Shown piece by piece: positions 7,609-16,026 of a DNA stretch of 64,000 bases (positions are counted from its first letter, which is position 1; each line of letters starts with the position of its first letter). Position numbers and translations under genes: made by a program. The notes under the pieces are model-generated. The model saw only the letters and a program-made list of their open reading frames with translations. It ran no database searches and was not told where the DNA came from. Source of the stretch: Hamadaea sp. (GTDB lineage Bacteria > Actinomycetota > Actinomycetes > Mycobacteriales > Micromonosporaceae); NCBI RefSeq assembly GCF_013362815.1, contig NZ_JABFVK010000051.1, positions 62,001 through 126,000 of the forward strand. Reading direction: 5' to 3'.

Positions 7609-7803
7609 CGCCACCAGCTGCTGTCGGGTTCCCGGCCCATCCCGGTACGCGCGGCGTACCGAGCGGTAACCGCAGACTCGGCCTATGCTCTGTCCTCGGT
7701 CACTGTGCGTGCCCGGACCGTCGCTGTCCCAGGAAGCCACCGGCCTTGGGAAGCCCGCGACGGCCACGGGTCAGTGCTACGCACGTGAGGAGGTCCCGCC
7801 CCG

Positions 7804-8700
7804 ATGCAGCGAACGCCGAGCCCGGTGATGCGCCGGCGACGCCTCGGCCTGGAGTTGCGGCGCCTGCGCATCGCCGCCGGCCTCACCGGCGATCAGGTCG
7901 TCGAGCAGGTCGGCTGGGCCGCGAAGTCGAAGTTGTCCCGGCTGGAGAACGGCAAGAGCCGGCCGGACCTGGCCGACATCCTCGATCTGCTCGACCTCTA
8001 CCAGGTACGCGGAGAGAGCCGCGACGAGCTGGTCGCCATCGCACGCGAAGCCGGCAACACCCGCTGGATCCGGGCGTACGCCGTGATGACCGCCCGGCAG
8101 CGTGGTTATGCCGAGCTGGAGGGCGGTGCCACCGACATCCGGGAGTACGCCGCCGCCACCATCCCGGGACTGCTCCAAACGCCGGAGTACGCCCGCGTGC
8201 GCATCATGTCCTCGCGCCCCCTCCAGACGTTGCCGAGTCAACGGGACCACGACGAGGACCGTCATGATCCCCAGGCCGAGGTGGACGCGCGGATGGCCCG
8301 GCAGAGCATCCTCACCCGGGCCACCGACCCACCGGCGTACGAGGCGATTCTCGACGAGGCGGCGCTAGCCGGGCGAAGCGCGCCAGCTGAGGTCCTTTCT
8401 GGACAGATCCACCACCTTCGCGCGGTGGCATCGTTACCGAACGTAACTTTGCGGGTGCTGCCCCGCGAGGCTCAAGTGGGCGAGTTCTTCCAACCGCAGC
8501 ATGGTTTCTCGATCTACACCTTCGCCGATCCGGGCGACCTGCCGACGGTCGCCGTGGAGGCTCTTGCGAGTGATCTGACCCTCACCGACAGGACTGCGGC
8601 CAGCAGATATGCCAAGGTTTACGAATGGTTGCGGTCGGCCGCGCTCGACCCGGTGGCGACTGTGGACTGGCTTAGCCGGCATGTCAACGCGACGCGCTGA
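7804..8700 (+). CDS. XRE-family regulator with DUF5753 (Scr1-type)
   Basis: A 298-residue regulator. Residues about 15-75 form a helix-turn-helix of the XRE type (LRRLRIAAGLTGDQVVEQVGW then KLSRLENGKSRPD). The remainder is the DUF5753 sensor-like domain with the signature IREYAAATIPGLLQTPEYAR and a later ILRVLP-type strand (TLRVLPREAQVG). In actinobacteria such proteins usually sit next to a small DUF397 protein and form a regulator/antitoxin-like pair. No DUF397 gene follows here; the next gene is an unrelated 81-residue protein. The start ATG 7804 has GAGGAGG upstream (about 7789-7795). Confidence 0.9.
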   Translation: MQRTPSPVMRRRRLGLELRRLRIAAGLTGDQVVEQVGWAAKSKLSRLENGKSRPDLADILDLLDLYQVRGESRDELVAIAREAGNTRWIRAYAVMTARQRGYAELEGGATDIREYAAATIPGLLQTPEYARVRIMSSRPLQTLPSQRDHDEDRHDPQAEVDARMARQSILTRATDPPAYEAILDEAALAGRSAPAEVLSGQIHHLRAVASLPNVTLRVLPREAQVGEFFQPQHGFSIYTFADPGDLPTVAVEALASDLTLTDRTAASRYAKVYEWLRSAALDPVATVDWLSRHVNATR

Positions 8701-8722
8701 CATCCGCTGAACGATCTGCGGC

Positions 8723-8766
8723 ACTTCACCCGAACGGGCGGGCCTGAACCCCGATCGGGGTGAAGT
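8723..8766 (+). terminator. Hairpin after the XRE regulator
   Basis: ACTTCACCC (8723-8731) pairs with GGGTGAAGT (8758-8766), separated by a GC-rich loop, starting 22 bases after the regulator stop. It is followed by CCTTGTT. It is a probable terminator. Confidence 0.5.
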
Positions 8767-8884
8767 CCTTGTTAACGCTCCGTGGTTTACCGCACCATAG
8801 TCCTCACCACTCGTGGAAGTTCCACCGATGGATCTCCCTCGAGCACCCTCCGCCGCCCTGGGCAGACACACGGAGAGACGTCGC

Positions 8885-9130
8885 ATGCGGTACCTCATAA
8901 TCCGGACCGAAGTCAGGCCGGTAGACCTGGACGACCTCAACACGCTCTGGTCGGAGGACGCACCACTACGCGACGAGACCGAATCACCGGAGCCACGCAG
9001 GCAGACCGCCGAGGCGGATTCGCTCGAAGCCGCTCTGCGCCTCGCTCGCGCCCTCGCCTCCGTCGGGGCGGTCCGCGCCGGCCGCCAGCGGGTCAAAGTC
9101 CTCAAACTCGGCCAACCGCGCCTGATCTGA
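8885..9130 (+). CDS. Hypothetical 81-residue protein
   Basis: The frame starts at ATG 8885 with GGAGAG about eight bases upstream (MRYLIIRTEVRPVDLDDLNTLW). The centre is acidic and the C-terminal half is a basic amphipathic stretch (ALRLARALASVGAVRAGRQRVKVL). No membrane segment, cysteine or recognised domain is present. It lies between the XRE regulator and an intrinsic terminator, so it is probably a separately transcribed small gene. It does not show the DUF397 pattern expected of the usual partner of the preceding regulator. Function is unknown. Confidence 0.6.
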   Translation: MRYLIIRTEVRPVDLDDLNTLWSEDAPLRDETESPEPRRQTAEADSLEAALRLARALASVGAVRAGRQRVKVLKLGQPRLI

Positions 9131-9161
9131 CGCAAATCACTCACGTCTGAGTCCAGCCGGC

Positions 9162-9189
9162 CCCCGCCCCCTCGGCAGCGGGGCTTTTT
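9162..9189 (+). terminator. Intrinsic terminator
   Basis: CCCCGC (9162-9167) pairs with GCGGGG (9178-9183), followed by CTTTTTA. One of the few hairpins in the window with a true T-tract; it ends the 81-residue gene. Confidence 0.7.
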
Positions 9190-9234
9190 AAACAGCTCTT
9201 TTGAAAGAACCCTTTAATCGCGTACGCTGAGGGC

Positions 9235-9804
9235 ATGGCCGAGTGGCGAATGCGCGAACACACCGATCCTCAGGCGCTCCGGGCGCTGGCCCATCCGCTG
9301 CGGATGAAGCTGCTCCAGGAGCTGGCGCTGCGAGGCCCGGCGACCGCCACCGAGCTGGCCGAACGAGTCGGCGACACCGCGCCGAACTGCTCGTGGCACC
9401 TGCGCCAGCTGGCGAAGTACGGCTACGTCGAGGACGCGCCGGGCGGTCAGGGCCGCCGGCGCCCGTGGCGGTTCGTGCCGGCCGGCAACCGCTGGGGCAC
9501 GCCCGGTGAGCCGCCGGAGGTCACCGCGGCCGGCGACGCGGTGTCCGAGGTCATGCTCCAGTACGAGGTGGGCGAGCTGCGCTCCTGGCGCGAACGCCGA
9601 GGCAAGCACGACGCCGAATGGCGGCAAGCCGCGTTCTTCGATCAGAGCGTCACCTGGCTCACCCCCGATGAACTCGACGAGATCGGGGCGAAGGTTCAGG
9701 AGATGTGGCTGCGCCACTTGGACCGGCTCGCCGATCCCGCACTCCGCCCCGACAACGCCCGCCCCATCCGGTTGCTCGCCTGGGGCATCCCGGCCGAGCA
9801 CTGA
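9235..9804 (+). CDS. ArsR-like winged-helix regulator
   Basis: A 189-residue protein whose first 90 residues are an ArsR-type winged helix: DPQALRALAHPLRMKLL, then ATELAERVGDTAPNCSWHLRQL as the recognition helix region, then the wing GQGRRRPWRFVPAG. The C-terminal half (residues about 100-185) is a helical effector or dimerisation region of the kind found in single-component drug-efflux repressors. No metal-binding CxC motif is present, so a metal sensor is unlikely. It is followed after 19 bases by an MFS transporter on the same strand, which suggests that it regulates that transporter and itself. Confidence 0.85.
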   Translation: MAEWRMREHTDPQALRALAHPLRMKLLQELALRGPATATELAERVGDTAPNCSWHLRQLAKYGYVEDAPGGQGRRRPWRFVPAGNRWGTPGEPPEVTAAGDAVSEVMLQYEVGELRSWRERRGKHDAEWRQAAFFDQSVTWLTPDELDEIGAKVQEMWLRHLDRLADPALRPDNARPIRLLAWGIPAEH

Positions 9805-9823
9805 GCGAAGGAGACCCACGCGC

Positions 9824-11077
9824 ATGCGCACCGTGCTGCGACGACCCGCCTTCCGGCTGCTGTTCGCCGGTCTCTTCTTCAGCATGACCGCCGAATCGGT
9901 GCTGCTCCTGGCGCTGGGCATCTGGGTCAAGGACATGACCGGCTCCGACAGCCTCGCCGGCGCCACGTTCTTCGCCCTGGTCGCCCCGATCGTGCTCGCG
10001 CCGTTCGTGGGATTCGTCGCCGACCGCTTCAAGCGCCGGCCCTTCCTCATCGCGACGAACCTCTTCTCCGCGGCCATCCTCGCCCCGCTGTTCGCGGTCC
10101 AGGATCGCGGCACGCTCTGGATCATCTACGCGGTCGCGGCGGCGTACGGGTTGTCGTTCATCGCCGTCGGCGCGGCGCTCAACGGCCTCATCAAGGAAGT
10201 CATCCCGGCGGAAGAGCTAGGCGAGGCCAATGGTGCGCTCCAGACCGTGAAACAGGGCCTCCGCCTGTTCGCGCCGCTGCTGGGCGCCGGCCTCTACACG
10301 GCCTTCGGCGGCTGGGCTCTGGCCAGCCTCGGCATCACGGGCTTCCTCATCGCGGCGGGCGTCATCACCGCGCTGCACGTTCAGGAAGATCAGCCGGTAC
10401 GCACAGAGCAGCGCTGGATGTCAGAAGTCACGGCCGGGGTGCGCCAGCTGTTCGGCCAGCCGGGCCTGCGGCTGGCGGTGCTCGGCACCACGCTCGCCAT
10501 CTTGGTCTTCGGCCTCGGCGAATCGGTCTTCTTCGCCTTCAACGACCAGGGCCTGCACAAACCGGCGGCATTCCTCGGCGTGCTGATCAGCGTCCAGGGC
10601 ATCGGCGGCCTGCTCGGCGGTCTGACCGCCGCCGCCGTGATGCGCCGCGTCGGCGAGGTCGGCACGGTCGCGGCCGGACTCATCTTGTTCGTCCCGATGT
10701 ACCTGGTCGGCGCGCTCTACCAGAACGTCTGGGCCGCCTTCCCGGCGATGGTGCTGTGCGGTTTCGGCCTGCCCTACCTGATCGTCGGCTTGCAGACGCT
10801 GTTGCAGCGCACGACGCCCGGCGAGTTGATGGGGCGTACGTCGGCGGCGATGGACGCGCTGATCAGCGGCCCCCAGGCGCTCTCCATCGGAGCCGGCGCG
10901 ATCCTCGTCGGACTGGTCGACTACCGCATCCTGCTCGGCGTGATGGCGTTCGTCGTCTCGATCGCCGGCACCTGGGTCTGGGCGGGACGGCGGCTCACCC
11001 CACCGGCCGCCGCCACACCTACCCCGTCGGCCGAGGAACCCGTGCTGCTTACCGAAGATCGAGCCAACGCTGGATGA
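9824..11077 (+). CDS. MFS transporter
   Basis: A 417-residue integral membrane protein with about twelve hydrophobic segments. The loop between segments 2 and 3 carries the MFS signature GFVADRFKRRPFL, and a second charged loop appears midway (about residues 190-205). The best match in character is the macrolide-type drug efflux branch (MefA/CmlA-like) of the major facilitator superfamily. ATG 9824 has GAAGGAG (9807-9813) ten bases upstream. The ArsR-like gene is just upstream in the same operon. The 3' end overlaps the convergent nudC gene by 29 bases. The substrate is not known. Confidence 0.87.
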   Translation: MRTVLRRPAFRLLFAGLFFSMTAESVLLLALGIWVKDMTGSDSLAGATFFALVAPIVLAPFVGFVADRFKRRPFLIATNLFSAAILAPLFAVQDRGTLWIIYAVAAAYGLSFIAVGAALNGLIKEVIPAEELGEANGALQTVKQGLRLFAPLLGAGLYTAFGGWALASLGITGFLIAAGVITALHVQEDQPVRTEQRWMSEVTAGVRQLFGQPGLRLAVLGTTLAILVFGLGESVFFAFNDQGLHKPAAFLGVLISVQGIGGLLGGLTAAAVMRRVGEVGTVAAGLILFVPMYLVGALYQNVWAAFPAMVLCGFGLPYLIVGLQTLLQRTTPGELMGRTSAAMDALISGPQALSIGAGAILVGLVDYRILLGVMAFVVSIAGTWVWAGRRLTPPAAATPTPSAEEPVLLTEDRANAG

Positions 11078-11972
11078 GAAACGTCGAGATCGCCGCCTTC
11101 ATCGGCAGCATGATCTCGGCCCCCTCGGGATCGGCCATCGCCGCCTCGATCTCGGCCCGGGTGAACCAGCGCGCGTGGACGATCTCGCTCGGATCGGTGA
11201 CGATCTCGGCGTCCGGGTCGGCCTGCGCCAGATAGCCCAGCATCAGCGAGCGCGGGAACGGCCACGGCTGGCTGCAGATGTAGGTGATGTCGAAGATGTC
11301 GACACCGACCTCTTCGCGTACCTCACGGGCGATGGCCGCCTCACCGGACTCGCCTGGTTCGACGAACCCGGCCAGCGTCGAGTACCGCTTGCGAGCCGCC
11401 TTCGCCCACATCGCATTGCTGCCGAGCAGGGCCCGGCCCTCGGGGCCCGGCCGTCCATCGTGGACGAGGATGATCGACGCGACGTCCGTACGCGGGAAGT
11501 GCTGGGTTCCGTCCGGCTCCCGCCGGACCCACCCCCCGTCGGTGACCTCGGTCTTCTCCCCCGTCGACGGCGAGTAGAGGTGGTCGCGATGCCACTTGAT
11601 CAGCGCGACCGCCTCGGTGAACAACCCGGCGTCGAAGTCGGAGAGCGCCTCACCGATCTCCCACAGGTGCACCGGCTCGCCCAGCAGCTCGGGAGCCTCG
11701 CCGGTGACCGCCTCGGGAACGAGGTCCGCGTCGATCGCGAAGTACGGCTGCTCGCCGGCCAATCCGAGGAACAGCCGGTCACCCTGCGGAGCCTGCGCGG
11801 AGGGCAGCAGGACCAGCTGCCCGTCGCGTACCAGGGCCTTGTCGTCCGGGCCGATGACCAGCACGAGCCCGCGTTCCCACGCCTCGGCCAGCGCTTCCGG
11901 ATCGCGCCGGAGGTGCGCCGCCCGGTCGATGGTCGACCGGGACAGCGGAGGCAGATCTACCACTGGACTCAT
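11049..11972 (-). CDS. nudC: NADH pyrophosphatase NudC (zinc cysteines lost)
   Basis: A 307-residue Nudix hydrolase of the NudC type. The Nudix box is visible as GFVEPGE...REVREEVGV and is followed by the NudC-specific array SQPWPFPRSLMLGY, which marks NAD(H) or NAD-capped RNA hydrolases. Between the N-terminal domain and the Nudix domain, homologues have a four-cysteine zinc ribbon; here that segment reads HRDHLYSPSTGEKTEV followed by GWVRREPDG and has no cysteine at all, so the zinc site is lost while the HFPRTD strand remains. The start ATG overlaps the stop of the M16 gene upstream (ATGA), indicating one operon. Confidence 0.9.
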   Translation of the reverse strand: MSPVVDLPPLSRSTIDRAAHLRRDPEALAEAWERGLVLVIGPDDKALVRDGQLVLLPSAQAPQGDRLFLGLAGEQPYFAIDADLVPEAVTGEAPELLGEPVHLWEIGEALSDFDAGLFTEAVALIKWHRDHLYSPSTGEKTEVTDGGWVRREPDGTQHFPRTDVASIILVHDGRPGPEGRALLGSNAMWAKAARKRYSTLAGFVEPGESGEAAIAREVREEVGVDIFDITYICSQPWPFPRSLMLGYLAQADPDAEIVTDPSEIVHARWFTRAEIEAAMADPEGAEIMLPMKAAISTFLIQRWLDLR

Positions 11973-13294
11973 TCCGAGACGGCCGGCTGGACCGTCACCG
12001 GCGAGATCGCCGCCAACGAGTCCTCCACGACCTTCGCGTCACCGAGGACGACCACGACGCCCTTGGCCGGGCCGAGGTACTTCTCCGCCGCCGCGGCGAC
12101 GTCGGCGATCGACGCCTCCGCCAGGCGGGCCGAGTGCTCGGCCAGGAAGTCCAGCCGCAGGCCGTAGCCGGCGTACGTGCTGGCCAGGCCGGCCAGCCCG
12201 CTCTGGGTCGACATGCCCAGCTGCAGCGTGCCCAGGGCGTACTGCCGGGCCTGCTCCAGCTCGGCCGTCTCGACCGGGGTGGTCGAGATCCGGCCCAGCT
12301 CGTAGAGCGTCTCGACGAGCGCGGGCGCGGTGACCTCGGTGGCCACCTCGGCGCTGACCAGCAGGGCGGAACCGGCGATCGAGTGGTCGATCAGCGAGTG
12401 CGGGCCGTAGGTGTATCCCTTGTCCTCGCGGATGTTCTCCACCCAGCGGCTGGAGAAGTAGCCGCCGAAGACCAGGTTCGCCAGCTGCAGCGCGGCGTGG
12501 TCGGGATGCTTGCGCGGAACGGCCGGCAGCGCGATCCGCAGCGACGACTGAACCGAGTCGGGCCGGTCGGCGAGCAGCAGCGGCCCCGGCACCAGGGCCG
12601 GCGTGGGCGGCAGTTGGACCGGGTCGCCGTTGCCGGTCCAGTCGCCGAGCCGGCGCTCGGCCACCTCGATGACCTTCTCCGGATCCAGGTCGCCGACGAG
12701 GATCAGGTGAGCGCCGAACGGGTGCAGCCGGGCGGCGTGCAGATTCAGCAACTGGTCCTGACCGACCGCCTGCGCCTGCGCGACGGTGGGCGTCTGGACG
12801 GCGTACGGGTGGTCGGCGTACATGCGCTTCAGGAGCGCGACCCGAGCCAGGTGGGACGGCTGGGACTGGGCGATCTGGATCCGGTCGACCAGGCGGGCCC
12901 GCTCGGTCTCCACTTCGGACTCCGGATAGGTCGCCCCGGTCAGCACCTGGGCGAGGATCTCCATCAGCCGGTCCAACCCGGACGCCAGCGAGTTGCCCGA
13001 GATCATCGCCCGGTCCGGGTCGACGCCCGCGCCGAGCGCGCCGCCGACCGCCTGCAACTCGGCCGCGATCTGCACGGTCGTCATCGTCGGCGTACCGGAG
13101 AAGAGCGTGTTGGCCAGCAGCGCGGACGAGGCGAGATCGGTGCCCGCGAACGGGACCCGGAGCCGCACCTCCACGAGCGGAACGGCCGCACGCCGGATCG
13201 CGATCACGGTCAGCCCGTTCGCCAGCGTCTTCTCCGCCTGCGGCGGGAGCGTCAGCGGCCGGTTGGGGCCGAGGTCGGGAAGCGTGTGGGTCAC
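11969..13294 (-). CDS. M16 peptidase family protein, probable non-catalytic subunit
   Basis: A 441-residue M16 (pitrilysin-like) protein. At the position where active members carry HxxEH it reads GTDLASSALLANTLFSGT, with no zinc ligands. The C-terminal domain has the substrate-binding RY-type motif region (SSRWVENIREDKGYTYGPHS), which is typical of the partner subunit in two-chain M16 enzymes such as mitochondrial processing peptidase. The upstream gene encodes the HxxEH-containing subunit and overlaps this start by four bases (ATGA), so the two are expected to be made together and to form a heterodimer. Its own stop overlaps nudC. Confidence 0.88.
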   Translation of the reverse strand: MTHTLPDLGPNRPLTLPPQAEKTLANGLTVIAIRRAAVPLVEVRLRVPFAGTDLASSALLANTLFSGTPTMTTVQIAAELQAVGGALGAGVDPDRAMISGNSLASGLDRLMEILAQVLTGATYPESEVETERARLVDRIQIAQSQPSHLARVALLKRMYADHPYAVQTPTVAQAQAVGQDQLLNLHAARLHPFGAHLILVGDLDPEKVIEVAERRLGDWTGNGDPVQLPPTPALVPGPLLLADRPDSVQSSLRIALPAVPRKHPDHAALQLANLVFGGYFSSRWVENIREDKGYTYGPHSLIDHSIAGSALLVSAEVATEVTAPALVETLYELGRISTTPVETAELEQARQYALGTLQLGMSTQSGLAGLASTYAGYGLRLDFLAEHSARLAEASIADVAAAAEKYLGPAKGVVVVLGDAKVVEDSLAAISPVTVQPAVSE

Positions 13295-14631
13295 TGCTCG
13301 TCTCCTTGGGCTGCGCCGTTCGCGCCGCTACCGGCGCCGGGGATGACCTCGACGGACGCGCGCCGGTTCGGGCGCAGCGCTGCCGCGGCGGTGACGATCT
13401 GCTCCTCGGTCACCGAGGAGATCAGATGAGGGAGCTCGTTGAGCAGCTTCGCGTCGCCGCGCTGCTGCTCCAGGACGGCCATCCGCAGGGCGCGGTTGAG
13501 CGCTGCGTCGTTGTCCCGCAACAGGTGCGTGGCCATGCGAGCCTGGGTCCGGGCGAGCTCGCCGGCGGCGAGGCCGTCGGTGGCGAGCCGATCCAGCTCC
13601 TCGTCGACGGTCGCGAGAACCCGGTCGACGTTGCCGCCCGGCGGCAGGTGCGACTGGAGCACCAGCGCGGTGGGGTCGCGCACCTCGAACGGTTCGCCCA
13701 TGAAGCCGATGTAACCGCCGACGCTGGTCACCGTGCGGTCCTTCAGCACCAGCCGCTCGACCAGCCGGGAGGCATCTCCGTCAGTCAGTACCTCGGCAAG
13801 AACCACGTACGCCAGGTAGCCCTCCGGGTCCTTGGTGGGGTCCGGCACGCGCCAGGCCGAGGCCACCGCAGGGAGCGGGGCGAGCCGGTCGGTGTAGGTC
13901 TCCCGGCGCTCGCTGGTGAGATCGGGCTCGGTGAAGTCGGGGCGTACCGGGGCGGGGCGCGCCTCGACGTCGCCGAAATGCTTCTCGATGAGCTTGCGGG
14001 TCTCGTCGACGTCGAGGTCGCCGGCGACTGAGAGCACGGCGTTGCCACAGGCGTAGAAGCGCTGGAAGAAGTCGGCCGCGTCGGCCACCGTCGCCGACTC
14101 CAGGTCACCGAAGGACCCGTAGCCGTCGTGCGCGTTCGGGAACGTGTCGAACATGACCGGCGGCAGCTTGAGCCAGGGGAAACCGCCGTAGGGCCGGTTC
14201 AGCACGTTGACCCGGATCTCCTCCTTGACGACGTCGACCTGATTGCGCAGGTTCTCCTCCGTCAGGCGCGGCCCACGCATGCGGTCGGCCTCCAGGAAGA
14301 GCGCCCGCTCGAGCGCGTTGCTCGGCAGGGTCTCGAAGTAGTCGGTGTAGTCCAGGTGGGTCGACCCGTTGAAGGTGCCGCCCGCCCCCTGGACGTGCCG
14401 GAAGTGCGCGAGCTTCTCCAGGTTGGCGCTGCCCTGGAACATGAGGTGCTCGAAGAGGTGCGCGAAGCCCGTGCGACCCTCCGGCTCGGAACGGATGCCG
14501 ACGTCGTAGACGACGGCCACACCGATCACCGGGGCGCTGGCATCCGGGGCCAGAACCACCCGCAGGCCGTTCGGAAGAGTGAACTGTTCGACGGGATAGC
14601 GGGTGCGCGGGATCTCGATCGCCAAAGCCAC
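13291..14631 (-). CDS. M16 zinc peptidase, catalytic subunit
   Basis: A 446-residue M16 peptidase with the inverted zinc motif HLFEH in FAHLFEHLMFQGS and the third ligand glutamate downstream in the VVKEEIRVN helix. The protein ends in an acidic-poor tail after the second domain. Together with the following gene, which lacks the zinc site, it forms a likely two-subunit M16 enzyme. A GGGGGG run lies shortly upstream of ATG 14631. Substrate unknown; no signal peptide is seen, so it is likely cytoplasmic. Confidence 0.92.
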   Translation of the reverse strand: MALAIEIPRTRYPVEQFTLPNGLRVVLAPDASAPVIGVAVVYDVGIRSEPEGRTGFAHLFEHLMFQGSANLEKLAHFRHVQGAGGTFNGSTHLDYTDYFETLPSNALERALFLEADRMRGPRLTEENLRNQVDVVKEEIRVNVLNRPYGGFPWLKLPPVMFDTFPNAHDGYGSFGDLESATVADAADFFQRFYACGNAVLSVAGDLDVDETRKLIEKHFGDVEARPAPVRPDFTEPDLTSERRETYTDRLAPLPAVASAWRVPDPTKDPEGYLAYVVLAEVLTDGDASRLVERLVLKDRTVTSVGGYIGFMGEPFEVRDPTALVLQSHLPPGGNVDRVLATVDEELDRLATDGLAAGELARTQARMATHLLRDNDAALNRALRMAVLEQQRGDAKLLNELPHLISSVTEEQIVTAAAALRPNRRASVEVIPGAGSGANGAAQGDEQ

Positions 14632-14660
14632 CCCCCGACCCTAGCGCAGACTTCTCCGCG

Positions 14661-15746
14661 TCAAGCCTTGCGGCGGAAGGCGTACGCGACGAGCCCCGCG
14701 AGGAAGATCACGAGGGGCAGGACGACGAGCCAGCGGCGCCAGTCACGGCTGTCCGTGAGGGCGACCCCGACCGGGCGCTGCTCCGGCCCGACGACGACGT
14801 GCGAGGCGCTCGGCGACACGCCCGGCGCGGCGGTCGCCCCGGCCAGCGCGGCCCTCAGGTTCAGCACACCCGCGCCGAACTGGCTGTCCGGGCCGACCGG
14901 GCCCTTGTCGGTGGCGGTCTCCCGCAGCCGGTCGGCGACCTGCTCGGCCGACATCTGCGGGTACGCCGACCGCACGAGCGCGGCCGCACCGCAGAGCAGT
15001 CCCGTGCCGGTGGCCCCGGTCTGCAGCCGATAGCCGCCGCCGGAGGTGGCGGAGATCAAATCGACCCCCGGTACGCCGACGCCGCTGGTCTGGCGGCTGG
15101 CCGGAGTCACGGCGACGTTCCCGGCGCGGTCGAGCGGGATGGCGGTCAGTACGCCGAGGATGGACGACGGCCACGGCGAGAACGTGGCGTTGGGCACGTC
15201 GCCGTCGGCTGCCACCACGAGAACGTCAGCCGCCAGGGCGTTCTCGACGGCCTCCCGCAACCGCGGGTTCGGCGCGACTCCCCGGCCGACGCAGACCACC
15301 TTGGCACCCTTGGAGACGGCCAGGTCGATGCCGGCTGCCAAGGCGGCGGGATCGCCCGCCTCGCCCGTCCGTGGTGCGAACGCGACCGGGAGGATCTGTG
15401 CGCCGGGTGCCACTCCGAGTACGCCGTCCGCCCCACCCGCGCCGTGACCGTGACCGGCCACCAGCGAGGCGAGCGCGGTGCCCCGCCCGTCGGAGTCCTT
15501 CGTCCCGGCGGTCTCCGTCCCTGGCAAGATCGAGCCCTGCAGGTCGGGATGGGTGGCGTCCACTCCGGAGTCCACGACGGCCACCACCACTCCGCCGCCC
15601 TTGGTGACGGCCTGCGCCGACGCCAGGTCCAGCGAGGACAGATACCACTGCTGGGAACGCACGCCGTCGGCGTACGCCGGCGTCGCCGTGGCCAGGCCGA
15701 TCAGGCAGGCGGCGACCAGGACGAGGGTGCCACGCTTCGCTGACAT
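14661..15746 (-). CDS. Mycosin-like S8 subtilase homologue, predicted inactive
   Basis: A 361-residue exported protein: signal peptide (GTLVLVAACLIGLATATPAYA), subtilase fold, and a C-terminal membrane anchor (VLPLVIFLAGLVAYAF) followed by RRKA. This is the topology of mycosins, the proteases tied to type VII secretion. The catalytic Asp is present (VVDSGVDATHPDL, Asp59), but the His motif GHGT reads GRGT (Arg88), the oxyanion region reads AADGD instead of AAGN (Asp183), and the GTS motif reads TGAT (Ala245 by alignment). It is therefore probably a pseudoprotease. ATG 15746 has GGGAGGG upstream. No type VII secretion genes are in this window. The gene follows AdnB and the small membrane protein on the same strand. 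Confidence 0.85.
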   Translation of the reverse strand: MSAKRGTLVLVAACLIGLATATPAYADGVRSQQWYLSSLDLASAQAVTKGGGVVVAVVDSGVDATHPDLQGSILPGTETAGTKDSDGRGTALASLVAGHGHGAGGADGVLGVAPGAQILPVAFAPRTGEAGDPAALAAGIDLAVSKGAKVVCVGRGVAPNPRLREAVENALAADVLVVAADGDVPNATFSPWPSSILGVLTAIPLDRAGNVAVTPASRQTSGVGVPGVDLISATSGGGYRLQTGATGTGLLCGAAALVRSAYPQMSAEQVADRLRETATDKGPVGPDSQFGAGVLNLRAALAGATAAPGVSPSASHVVVGPEQRPVGVALTDSRDWRRWLVVLPLVIFLAGLVAYAFRRKA

Positions 15747-15822
15747 CAACGACCGCCCTCCCGGCGGAACCAAGGGGTGAAACGAGGGTGTGGAGAGAGC
15801 ACAGGCTACCCCTCGCGGGTGA

Positions 15823-15978
15823 TCAACGGTGGGGGGCGTACACCTCGACGACGGCGCTCGTCGCGGGCAGGTGCGGGTGCCAGGGAATGAGCACGATCGC
15901 GCCCGCGATGGCAACACCGGCCGTCGCCACGGCCAGCACCACGAGGATTTCCCGAGTCGCCCCTTTCACAAGATCCAT
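15823..15978 (-). CDS. Small single-span membrane protein
   Basis: A 51-residue frame from ATG 15978. Residues 10-32 form one clear transmembrane segment rich in Val, Ala, Ile and Gly (ILVVLAVATAGVAIAGAIVL), followed by a short PWHPHLPAT loop and a tail. The gene starts 48 bases after the end of the AdnB gene and ends 76 bases before the mycosin-like gene, all on the same strand. There is no convincing ribosome binding site, so the start is uncertain. No family was recognised. Confidence 0.5.
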   Translation of the reverse strand: MDLVKGATREILVVLAVATAGVAIAGAIVLIPWHPHLPATSAVVEVYAPHR

Positions 15979-16026
15979 CGTGAGCGGCCGCCGCGAAAGG
16001 ATCAGTCAGGAACCGGACGCCGTCGG

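Noticed and set aside
14661-15746. Type VII secretion locus
   Set aside because: Only a mycosin-like protein without catalytic residues is found; no EccB/C/D or WXG100 genes.
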